From Amanita rubescens (lineage: Eukaryota > Basidiomycota > Agaricomycetes > Agaricales > Amanitaceae): 64,000 nucleotides of DNA. The notes under the pieces are model-generated. The model worked only from the letters and a program-made list of their open reading frames with translations. It was not told where the DNA came from and did not search any database. The position numbers were made by a program, and so were the translations under genes. Below are positions 55,882 through 64,000 of the stretch, piece by piece (the first letter of the stretch is position 1; each line of letters starts with the position of its first letter). Location of the stretch: contig WION01000129.1 of assembly GCA_015039365.1 (NCBI GenBank), positions 1 to 64,000 of the forward strand, written 5' to 3'.

Positions 55882-56430
55882 GAAAGAAAACTGGATTCCG
55901 AAACTAGTACTCCGTTACCAGTTTACGAAGCCGAAGGAGAATCATTTCCGCCTGCCCGGAGATTACCTCCTTCTTACGACGCACCAATCCCACCGTTTCC
56001 CTTAACCTTAGGAAACCGGACTTTTATTGATACACCGGCACCAATCCCATCTTCGTCCCGTTCTAGGACGATAGTTCGTGTTGTCAATTCTGACACCAGA
56101 TTCGGTGTCACAACTCGTGGACCTGTCACAGTTCACGATCGAAGAGATCACTTCCTAGCCGCGCGACTTAGAAACGGTCGCACTTTACAAGACGAAATAA
56201 TACATCGTCGTCGACAAGCAGCTATCGAAGGTGTTACACCCACCTTAGATCTTTGGATTCCACCCAGGGGCACTTCAGTAGCCCAACACATAGCAAATAG
56301 GCGTACACGCCGTAATCTCGAAAGAGATAACCAAGAGGTGGAAAACCTCGAAAATCAAAGAAACTTCCGTTTCTTTTGGCGTCTTCTAACCGCCTATATT
56401 ATAATCTTCACCTCCGCCTTCCTCGTCTAA
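55882..56430 (+). CDS. Copia-B extra frame: ATG-less, PPxY and tail-anchor-like protein
   Basis: An open frame of 182 codons, preceded directly by TAG that is part of an acceptor-like CTCTTTTAG and ended by TAA 56428-56430, one base before the gag ATG. There is no ATG in any plus-strand frame of the stretch. The product has a Pro-rich N-terminus with RLPPSYDAP (a PPxY motif that WW-domain ubiquitin ligases such as Rsp5/Nedd4 bind), a basic middle (HRRRQAA, NRRTRRNLE), a charged heptad-like stretch, and a C-terminal hydrophobic segment RLLTAYIIIFTSAFLV like a tail anchor. Comparison with the older copy at 48404 shows mainly synonymous change. Translation probably needs splicing to an upstream ATG or a non-ATG start. 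No family is recognised; the role is unknown. Confidence 0.65.
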   Translation, partial: ERKLDSETSTPLPVYEAEGESFPPARRLPPSYDAPIPPFPLTLGNRTFIDTPAPIPSSSRSRTIVRVVNSDTRFGVTTRGPVTVHDRRDHFLAARLRNGRTLQDEIIHRRRQAAIEGVTPTLDLWIPPRGTSVAQHIANRRTRRNLERDNQEVENLENQRNFRFFWRLLTAYIIIFTSAFLV

Positions 56431-56431
56431 T

Positions 56432-59400
56432 ATGTCTAATGACTTGACGATTCCTAGTTCCATTCCCGTTTTGAATGGAACTAACTATAAAGAATGGGAA
56501 CGCATGATGCGTTTCCTATTACAAACTAAGGGACTATTTCAGTACCTTAAGGATGATTATGTTCATCCTCCGCGGATTACTCCGCTACAACAATTCTTCA
56601 TTGATACAGGTGTTCGTGCAGCCATAACTGCACAACCGGCGGTAGCAGCAGTTGCCGCACATGGTACACATCCAGCAACACCTGCAATCCCAGCCGTTGA
56701 GGGTCAACCGGCTATCACCCAACAGATGGTTGATGATGCAAAGGCCGCCAAAAAGGCTTTTGAAGATTGGGTTGTCGAGGATGATCGCATCCTCGGATCC
56801 ATAAATATGAAATGTTCTGCTACTATACAGCAGATCAATTCAGAAGTAAATGCCGCTAGAGTTTTATGGCGGAATTTAGCAAATCAATACGGTGTGACAA
56901 CGTCTGCCGGCATCTATAATGACTTCCAATTAGCTGTTACTTGGAAGTTTCAAGATAAAAAGGATCCTACACAATCCTTAAACGACCTCCTCGCCATCAT
57001 AAACCGCTTATCATCTAGCGGAATCGTATTGCCTGAAAATGTACAGGCAATGATTGTACTTTCAGCTGTTCCCCGTCATTGGGACAATTTTGCCGCTGTG
57101 GTTCTAGCCACAACAGAACCATCGGATCTTACGATCCAAGGGATACTTCCCTTAATCCAGAATGAGTGGCGCCGAAGGCACCCTGAATCTGCTGCGACGG
57201 CTAATACGTCGCAACAACAGCAGCAACCATGGCAACAAGTACGTGGTCGAGGACGAGGACGTGCTCGCGGACGTGGCCGCGGAGCAGGTCGTGGACGTGG
57301 GGGGAGGCCTTACTCTAGGCCTCCACAAGGCGCTCAAACACCGGCTCCTACAGCTCCTCCGGCAAATCAAAATTGGCCGGGTAAAGTTGAGGGCCAAACA
57401 CGTGGTCCTAACTGGGAGAGGAACCGAGAACGCCGAAAGGCAGATGCAGCCGAGAAAAAGGCTGCCAAAGCCGCAGAACATACAATGAGTTCTGCGCATA
57501 CCGTCGCCCGTATTGGGCCTTATGACATCACTGAGCCAGTTGCCGGCTCTAGCAAAGGCAAACAAAGAGAAAAGGATGAACTGGACTTTGAGTCCTATAA
57601 ATCAAACCGAGGAATCGGGATATCGTCAGACGATATCGATTATAAAAATATGGATATAGATCAGGAAGCTGAACTATATTACGACGATTATTACTATGAA
57701 GATAATGGCGAACAATGGTATGAAACCATTAAGAAGCTGGAAATGGCTAACTTTCTCTTTATAGAGGCAGCAATGAAAATGGTGTTCCCTAAATTGGGAC
57801 ATCATCGTCGTACTATAAATTCCTTCTTTGAACAATCTGTACTATATGATAGTATAAATTATAAAGAAAATTTAGACGAAAACTGCCTCGTAAGAGATAA
57901 GTCGTGTGACACTGCCATTTATAATGCAAATATGATTGAACGATCATATAATATTGGTAACATGTTTAAGAAACCTTTTACATGTTTAGCGGTCAATAAA
58001 AGAAAATTTAAGGATAAAGTACATCCAACATGTCCCTGTCCGGAATGTGTTGAGAAACGTACTGGAGATACACTATGGATGTGTGACTCCGGTGCATCCG
58101 ACCACTTTACCTTTAGTAGGAAAGACTTCTCTGAATACAGAGAATTTCCTGCAAATGAAAACCACAGTGTTAAAACTGCTAATGGTTTAGATCGTCTTGA
58201 GGGACTTGGCACAGTTATTCTTGAACACAAGTTATCCACAGGAGAAGTAACACTCGTAAAGCTCTTCCCGGTATTATATATGCCACGGGCAACTGCACGC
58301 TTGATTTCAAACGGCAGATTGATCCGACAAGGATTAACTTGTAAACAAGATGAAAAGATGGTAGTCTTTTCCTTTACAGACTCGGGTAGAACGTGTATCG
58401 AAGGACATTACCTTATGCCCGATGATACATTAGTTTACGCTCGAGGTAGGATCATTATAATGAATCCTACACTGGTTTCCGGTCCTGGCTTAGCCAACAG
58501 GAATTCAAAATTAATTCTTGGAAGACCGACAAAGAAACCAAACGCAGAGTCTATAGAAAAATTATTAGACTACGAGACCTGGCATAAACGTTTTGGTCAT
58601 CCATCTAACGAAGTCTTTTCGAAGATACCGTTAAATGTCAATGGATGGAAAGAAGTTACACTTCCAGAAGGAAAACTACGTTGTGAAGGTTGTCTAAAAG
58701 GCAAAATGAAGGCAAAACCTTATAAACTGTCTTCAAAGAGAGCTACTCGTCCCTTTGAGTTACTCCATATGGATCTTATGACCGTACCGGCCATATCTTA
58801 CCACAAATACAAATATATTGGTGTTATCGTTGACGATTTCACCTCGTATACGTGGATTGGTTTACTTAAAACCAAAGATCAAACTCTAGAATATTTTACC
58901 GGATGGTATAATGAGTTTGTAGATCCTAAACAACCTATTTCTCACCTCCGTTCTGATCGAGGGGGGGAATTTGTAAATAAAGCCTTTGAAGAATTCCTTA
59001 AATCCAAAGGAATTAAACATCAACAGACAGCTCCTTACACCCCACAACAAAATGGTCGCGTTGAACGCATGAATCAGACTTTGTCAGACAAAGCTGAGGC
59101 TATGCGATTAGACGCAGGATGTCCGAAATCTTGGTGGGAGTTCTCATTCAGAACGGCTGTGCATGTGTACAACCGCACTCCCCTAAAACGGACTAAATGG
59201 AAGACCCCTCTGGAAAATCTTCTTAATAAAAAACCAGACGTATCATACTTTCGAGTATTTGGATGTGAAGCCTGGGTATTTATCCCTGATCAACGGAGAC
59301 CGGATAAGCTGTCCGAGAAATCCGTTTTATGTACTTTTGTAGGATATGAATCAGGAACCAAAGGCTATAGGTTCATGACGTCGACAAACACACTGGTCAT

Positions 59401-62278
59401 ATCCTCCCAGGCCACATTCTTTGAAAACAGGTTTCCGCGCAAAGGAAAGACTGCAGATATAATTACTGAAGATCTTGGTCCGATCTGGGAGGCGATTCCT
59501 CAAGAGGAACCTAACCGCCCTCCACAAAATTTGGATTTAGATAACTTACTCCCAGAGAACCGTAGACGTTCTCCGAGCCGTAGACGCTCACCAAGTTTGG
59601 ATCGAAGGGGTGCATCTCCTGATCGACAGCAGTCAGACCCTTCTGATGATTCAAACGATGATGATGATGGTGATGAATTTGCCGATCGTCGAAGAGATTT
59701 TTTGGATGATAATATCCGAAGGCAAAGGGAAGAAAGAGAACAAGAAAGACGTGACAATTATCGTAAACAACGCGATGATTGGAAAAAGGGTCAAGGAATT
59801 GATAAACAGTCTCGTTTACGAGATCAATTCAAACGTCAAATGAGTGATATGTTTAAGAAACGTAAAACTCCTGAACCCTTTAGACGTACTCCCTCTCCAC
59901 AAATTAAAGAGGAGACTCCTGTTCCTTCTAGGCCTATAACACCGATACCATATGTATCTAGGCCACCTTCGCCTCGTAGTCCTATGGATGAAGATAATCC
60001 CTTCTCTTTGAATCAAAGAGATCGAGATGAAATAGAAAACCCATTTATGACGGATCGAGAATTTGATCAATTTGAACAACGTCAAAGAGATCGTTTTAGA
60101 GAATTTGCTCAGAGACCTAGACCTCCTCCACCGATCATATCTGATCCTGGTCCACCCTCTGTACAAATAGGTCCTCGCCGTTCTGGTCGTTTTCCAGTTC
60201 CAAGGGTACAAAGAGACAACGCGTATGGAGATAAAACTCCTGCACAGATAGAAGCGGAAATTCAGCAAAAGCGAGATGCTTTACGAGAGCAGTTAAAAGA
60301 TAAAACTCCGAGTTCTTCGACTCAGGATCCACCGTCAGCAGACAGGAACCCTGATAGAATGAATGAATCTGCCTCTCTACTTAAAGAAATCTTCGCTTTA
60401 AAATCTGAATTAAAATCTGCAGAACATGATCATTTAAATCGAATGATTAATGAATCTGGAAATGAATTCCTTCATTTTCTTCTAAAAGCGGCTGTCCCCC
60501 TTGTGGATAATATTCCATATGACTATAGAGATATATCTAAAATGCGCTCCAATAATCCTCAATTGTATAAACAATGGAAGATTGCAATGGATGACAAATT
60601 TAAATCTCTTCAATCTAGAGATATTTGGGAGTTAGTTGATCTTCCAAAAGGACGAAACCTAATCAGATGTCGTTGGGTTTTCGACTTAAAAACCGATGGA
60701 CGCAAAAAAGCTCGCGTCGTAGCTAAAGGTTTTAGTCAACGTCCCGGATTAGATTACGACGAAACATTCTCGCCTGTAGCGAGATATGAAACAATCCGAA
60801 TACTTCTGGCCACATCAGTGCTTGAAAACTGGGATATACAAGCCCTAGATGTAAAAACTGCCTTCTTATATGGCGATCTTGATGAAGATATTTATATGGC
60901 CCAGCCAGAAGGTTTCGTTGTAAAAGGACAAGAATCTAAAGTATATAGGCTGAGGAAAGCCATATATGGATTAAAACAGGCATCATATGCCTGGAATAAA
61001 CAAGCTGATAAATCGTTGAAATCATTACATTTTGAGCGATGCTTGTCTGATTCTGGCGTTTACGTTCGTAAAGGCAAGAATACTATCACGATATGCATAT
61101 TGTATGTCGACGATATACTCTTTATGGGAAATGACGATTCCACCATCGTATCCATTAAAAAGAAATTTATGGAGATGTGGGAATGTCGTGATCTTGGAAA
61201 GATCAAAGAGTATTTACGAATCCAAGTCAATTACAACCGTGATTTAGGATTCTTAGTCATAGATCAAGGTCCTTATGCCTTGAAGGTTGTTAAGCGATTT
61301 GGACTTGAAGATTGCAAGTCTGTACGCACACCGTTACCTGCTGGGTATGCTCCTATAAAAAATGAAGGAGAATGCACACCACAGGAACGTTCTTATTATC
61401 AACAGATAATAGGATCCCTTCTATATCTTGCCTTAGGAACTAGGCCTGATATAATCTATGCAGTAATTTTGATGTCCCAATTTTCATCAAACCCGTCACA
61501 AGAACATATTCAAAAAGCCTTATATATAGTCAAATATATTGCTCATACATTAAACGTCAAAATCGTTTATAGCGCCAAAGGCAATAATAAATTTAGAGCC
61601 TACGCTGACGCTGACTGGGCCGCTGATCGTAATACACGACGATCTATAAACGGTTATGTCTTAATGTTAGCTGGTGGTGCGGTAGCTTGGACGAGTAGAA
61701 AACAAAAGACTGTAGCTCTGTCTTCGACTGAAGCAGAATACATATCTTTATCAGATGCTGCAAGACAGATTGCATGGGTTGAAAATCTATTTTACGAAAT
61801 AGGTGCACCCATTAAAAGCATCTTACTTAGCGTAGATAACCAAGGCGCTATATTTTGGGCACAAAATCCTGCACAAGAACATCGTTCCAAACACATAGAT
61901 ATTCGCTATCATTTTGTTCGCGAGTTGATCGAGACTAAAAAGGTAGTCCTCGAATATATACCAACAAACGAGCAGAATGCGGATCTCATGACTAAGAATT
62001 TATCCTTTGAAAAGGTCAAATTCTTTAGAGAACGATTGGGACTTTCCTTAGAAGAATATCCGACTTCTACAAATGCATTAATCAAAAGACCAGATCGATT
62101 AGAGACTGAGGAAATTCGTGATCTGACGAAATTTATTCTTGATTGGCAAAATCTTGAATTAGATGGAATTGATCGTCTATCACACAGGAAGTTGATGGAA
62201 CTTCTTGATGGTCTTATTGATCAACAGGAATCGGATATAGATCCCTTCTATGACGAGAACATCATAGACTTTAAATAA
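56432..62278 (+). CDS. Copia-B2 Gag-Pol polyprotein (intact)
   Basis: One open frame of 1,948 residues from ATG 56432. Gag starts with a KEWERMMRFLLQTKG region and has an RG-rich tract (VRGRGRGRARGRGRG, about 268-283) in place of a CCHC knuckle. The protease motif WMCDSGAS is at about 549, preceded by a CPCPEC cluster. Integrase shows WHKRFGHPS (about 716), CEGCLKGK (about 751), HMDLMT, DRGGEF (about 842) and QNGRVERMN, followed by a long Arg/Pro/Asp-rich linker. RT shows DVKTAFLYGD and YVDDI (about 1,559), and RNase H has DADWA (about 1,726), SSTEAEY and DNQGA. There is no disabling change. It starts one base after the stop of the extra frame, so reinitiation after its translation, or leaky scanning across its ATG-free sequence, may supply Gag-Pol. 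Confidence 0.97.
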   Translation: MSNDLTIPSSIPVLNGTNYKEWERMMRFLLQTKGLFQYLKDDYVHPPRITPLQQFFIDTGVRAAITAQPAVAAVAAHGTHPATPAIPAVEGQPAITQQMVDDAKAAKKAFEDWVVEDDRILGSINMKCSATIQQINSEVNAARVLWRNLANQYGVTTSAGIYNDFQLAVTWKFQDKKDPTQSLNDLLAIINRLSSSGIVLPENVQAMIVLSAVPRHWDNFAAVVLATTEPSDLTIQGILPLIQNEWRRRHPESAATANTSQQQQQPWQQVRGRGRGRARGRGRGAGRGRGGRPYSRPPQGAQTPAPTAPPANQNWPGKVEGQTRGPNWERNRERRKADAAEKKAAKAAEHTMSSAHTVARIGPYDITEPVAGSSKGKQREKDELDFESYKSNRGIGISSDDIDYKNMDIDQEAELYYDDYYYEDNGEQWYETIKKLEMANFLFIEAAMKMVFPKLGHHRRTINSFFEQSVLYDSINYKENLDENCLVRDKSCDTAIYNANMIERSYNIGNMFKKPFTCLAVNKRKFKDKVHPTCPCPECVEKRTGDTLWMCDSGASDHFTFSRKDFSEYREFPANENHSVKTANGLDRLEGLGTVILEHKLSTGEVTLVKLFPVLYMPRATARLISNGRLIRQGLTCKQDEKMVVFSFTDSGRTCIEGHYLMPDDTLVYARGRIIIMNPTLVSGPGLANRNSKLILGRPTKKPNAESIEKLLDYETWHKRFGHPSNEVFSKIPLNVNGWKEVTLPEGKLRCEGCLKGKMKAKPYKLSSKRATRPFELLHMDLMTVPAISYHKYKYIGVIVDDFTSYTWIGLLKTKDQTLEYFTGWYNEFVDPKQPISHLRSDRGGEFVNKAFEEFLKSKGIKHQQTAPYTPQQNGRVERMNQTLSDKAEAMRLDAGCPKSWWEFSFRTAVHVYNRTPLKRTKWKTPLENLLNKKPDVSYFRVFGCEAWVFIPDQRRPDKLSEKSVLCTFVGYESGTKGYRFMTSTNTLVISSQATFFENRFPRKGKTADIITEDLGPIWEAIPQEEPNRPPQNLDLDNLLPENRRRSPSRRRSPSLDRRGASPDRQQSDPSDDSNDDDDGDEFADRRRDFLDDNIRRQREEREQERRDNYRKQRDDWKKGQGIDKQSRLRDQFKRQMSDMFKKRKTPEPFRRTPSPQIKEETPVPSRPITPIPYVSRPPSPRSPMDEDNPFSLNQRDRDEIENPFMTDREFDQFEQRQRDRFREFAQRPRPPPPIISDPGPPSVQIGPRRSGRFPVPRVQRDNAYGDKTPAQIEAEIQQKRDALREQLKDKTPSSSTQDPPSADRNPDRMNESASLLKEIFALKSELKSAEHDHLNRMINESGNEFLHFLLKAAVPLVDNIPYDYRDISKMRSNNPQLYKQWKIAMDDKFKSLQSRDIWELVDLPKGRNLIRCRWVFDLKTDGRKKARVVAKGFSQRPGLDYDETFSPVARYETIRILLATSVLENWDIQALDVKTAFLYGDLDEDIYMAQPEGFVVKGQESKVYRLRKAIYGLKQASYAWNKQADKSLKSLHFERCLSDSGVYVRKGKNTITICILYVDDILFMGNDDSTIVSIKKKFMEMWECRDLGKIKEYLRIQVNYNRDLGFLVIDQGPYALKVVKRFGLEDCKSVRTPLPAGYAPIKNEGECTPQERSYYQQIIGSLLYLALGTRPDIIYAVILMSQFSSNPSQEHIQKALYIVKYIAHTLNVKIVYSAKGNNKFRAYADADWAADRNTRRSINGYVLMLAGGAVAWTSRKQKTVALSSTEAEYISLSDAARQIAWVENLFYEIGAPIKSILLSVDNQGAIFWAQNPAQEHRSKHIDIRYHFVRELIETKKVVLEYIPTNEQNADLMTKNLSFEKVKFFRERLGLSLEEYPTSTNALIKRPDRLETEEIRDLTKFILDWQNLELDGIDRLSHRKLMELLDGLIDQQESDIDPFYDENIIDFK

Positions 62279-62288
62279 AGGATATCTA

Positions 62289-62300
62289 AGCGAAGGGGTG
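62289..62300 (+). other. Polypurine tract of Copia-B2
   Basis: AGCGAAGGGGTG directly before the 3' LTR. It is nearly identical to the Copia-A tract. Confidence 0.85.
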
Positions 62301-62707
62301 TGTTAAATATAGAATTATATTTATAGAATGATTAACTACTGATTGACTACAATCAATGTTACTCATATCGCTCGCGTCATCCTTTATGTATGACATAGAG
62401 ATGACATCATAATGACTTCATTATGATATCATGGTGACATCATGATAGACTCATGATCACATCTTATGGTGTGCTTAGCACGCCATATCTTCTCATCTAT
62501 ACTATACGCTTACACATATGTAGACACATATTTGTTCTCTCTTAGTATATAAACCTGTCCTGTATCGTAGAATAGGACAATCCATTCTCTTCCTCTTACT
62601 ATCACTACTACGCCGAAGGGTAGTGCTAAGATCATATCGCAATAGGTAAGCTATTGCACCTGCTCATGCTGTGGACACGCTCTCGCGTAGACCTGTCTTC
62701 TTCGTCA
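62301..62707 (+). repeat. 3' LTR of Copia-B2
   Basis: 407 bp and apparently identical to 54578-54984. It is followed by the second GCGAG. Confidence 0.95.
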
Positions 62708-64000
62708 GCGAGGACCTATTTGTACAGAGGGTGGACCAGGATCTGATATGATCGGTGGAGGAGGTCTAGGTCTCTGAGCAAATTCTCTAAAACGATCTCT
62801 TTGTCGTTGTTCAAATTGATCAAATTCTCGATCCGTCATAAATGGGTTTTCTATTTCATCACAATCTCTTTGATTCAAAGAGAAGGGATTATCTTCGTCC
62901 ATAGGACTACAAGGCGAAGGTGGCCTGGATACATATGGTATCGGTGTTATAGGCCTAGAAGAAACAGGAGTCTCCTCTTTTATTTGTGGAGAGGGAGTAC
63001 GTCTAAAGGGTTCAGGAGTTTTACGTTTCTTAAACATATCACTCATTTGACATTTGAATTGATCTCGTAAACGAGATTGTTTATCAATTCCTTGACCCTT
63101 TTTCCAATCATCGCGTTGTCTACGATAATTGTCACGTCTTTCTTGTTCTCTTTCTTCCCTTTGCCTTCGGATATTATCATCCAAAAAATCTCTTCAACGA
63201 TCGGCAAATTCATCACCGTCATCATCATCGTTTGAATCATCAGAAGGGTCTGACTGCTGTCGATCAGGAGATGCACCCCTTCGATCCAAACTTGGTGAGC
63301 GTCTACGGCTCGGAGAACATCTACGGTTCTCTGGGAGTAAGTCATCTAAATCCAAATTTTGTGGAGGGCGGTTAGGTTCCTCTTGAGGAATCGCCTCCCA
63401 GATCGGACCAAGATCTTCAGTAATTATATCTGCAGTCTTTCCTTTGCGCGGAAACCTGTTTTCAAAGAATGTAGCCTGGGAGGATATGACCAGTGTGTTT
63501 GTCGACGTCATGAACCTATAGCCTTTGGTTCCTGATTCATATCCTACAAAAGTACATAAAACGGATTTCTCGGACAGCTTATCCGGTCTCCGTTGATCAG
63601 GGATAAATACCCAGGCTTCACATCCAAATACTCAAAAGTATGATACGTCTGGTTTTTTATTAAGAAGATTTTCCAGAGGGGTCTTCCATTTAGTCCGTTT
63701 TAGGGGAGTGCGGTTGTACACATGCACAGCCGTTCTGAATGAGAACTCCCACCAAGATTTCGGACATCCTGCGTCTAATCGCATAGCCTCAGCTTTGTCT
63801 GACAAAGTCTGATTCATGCGTTCAACGCGACCATTTTGTTGTGGGGTGTAAGGAGCTGTCTGTTGATGTTTAATTCCTTTAGATTTAAGGAATTCTTCAA
63901 AGGCTTTATTTACAAATTCCCCCCCTCGATCAGAACGGAGGTGAGAAATAGGTTGTTTAGGATCTACAAACTCATTATACCATCCGGTAAAATATTCTAG
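62708..64000 (-). pseudogene. Inverted Copia-B pol fragment (B3), integrase to linker
   Basis: The minus strand reads from integrase (window end) through QNGRVERMN-type and KKPDVSYF segments into the Arg/Pro-rich linker, then continues at 54577 across the nested element. Nonsense changes at 63632-63634 and 63194-63196 are both CGA to TGA compared with the intact copy. The 5' half lies beyond the window. Confidence 0.92.

Larger units (their letters stand above)
54578..62707 (+). mobile_element. Complete Ty1/copia element (Copia-B2), nested
   Basis: The 407-bp LTRs (54578-54984, 62301-62707) look identical on reading, with the 5-bp target duplication GCGAG (54573-54577, 62708-62712). The order is LTR, primer-binding site, leader, 182-codon extra frame, 1,948-residue Gag-Pol, polypurine tract, LTR. 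It is inserted in the pol of a related, inverted copy (B3). Apparently identical LTRs and open frames suggest a very recent insertion. Confidence 0.97.

Noticed and set aside
55882..56430. Calling the Copia-B extra frame an envelope protein
   Set aside because: It has no signal peptide, ectodomain, cysteine pattern or fusion-peptide-like segment, and it lies before gag rather than after pol. Only a tail-anchor-like segment and PPxY motif are visible.
1..64000. tRNA, rRNA or CRISPR loci
   Set aside because: No T-loop-like GGTTCGAATCC with a matching acceptor stem, no conserved rRNA stretch and no regularly spaced direct repeats were found. The 10-bp arrays are ordinary minisatellites.

Overview
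The window looks like a transposon-rich part of the nuclear genome of an Agaricomycete (mushroom-forming basidiomycete). Genes are split by introns of about 45-75 nt with GTAAGT-type donors, CTAAC/CTGAC branch points and (C/T)AG acceptors. Proteins of the OTT_1508-like deaminase type and a tryptophan-rich family I recall as a common uncharacterised mushroom family are present. No tRNA, rRNA or CRISPR was found. All calls are from reading the sequence; no search was run.

Layout. (1) Bases 1-6,640 are the left arm of a very large inverted repeat. The right arm is 36,870-43,509; over most of the arm, coordinates of matching positions sum to 43,508. Each arm carries an identical JmjC-type dioxygenase gene (705-1814 +, 41694-42803 -) in a block of low-coding repeat modules. 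A shorter related repeat unit follows at 43,511-45,707. (2) OTT_1508-like deaminase genes occur four times: A (5154-7949 -, four exons), B (33919-36432 +, six exons, catalytic motifs intact), C (36870-38355 +, broken copy of A in the right arm) and D (8946-9973 -, 3' fragment split by a 660-bp MITE). (3) Between the arms lie a three-exon gene of unknown function (10675-12758), a truncated RRM protein gene (15115-16652), a FEN1-like fragment (29949-30239) and a possible small multi-exon gene near 31.7 kb. (4) A 2.5-kb non-autonomous hAT-like element (17109-29689 overall) is split by a complete 10-kb Ty1/copia element on the minus strand (Copia-A, 17135-27206, CTAAG target duplication). (5) From 47,100 to the end is a nest of Copia-B elements: a decayed copy with a 336-bp insertion and a 3.6-kb autonomous-type hAT element inside it, joined to an inverted pol fragment, which is itself split by a complete, apparently recent Copia-B element (54578-62707, GCGAG target duplication, LTRs that look identical).

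What may be new. Both copia families carry an extra open reading frame between the 5' LTR and gag-pol. In Copia-B it is 182 codons without a single ATG. It begins right after a splice-acceptor-like site, carries a PPxY motif and a C-terminal membrane segment, and stops one base before the gag ATG (TAATATG). Comparing the two copies in this window, changes are mostly synonymous, so it is probably translated. Both families have a primer-binding site matching the anticodon arm of initiator tRNA-Met (half-tRNA priming, as in Drosophila copia), share leader blocks despite very different proteins, and have an RG-rich tract in Gag where a zinc knuckle would be expected. The JmjC gene inside a repeated unit and the deaminase cluster are the other points most worth following.
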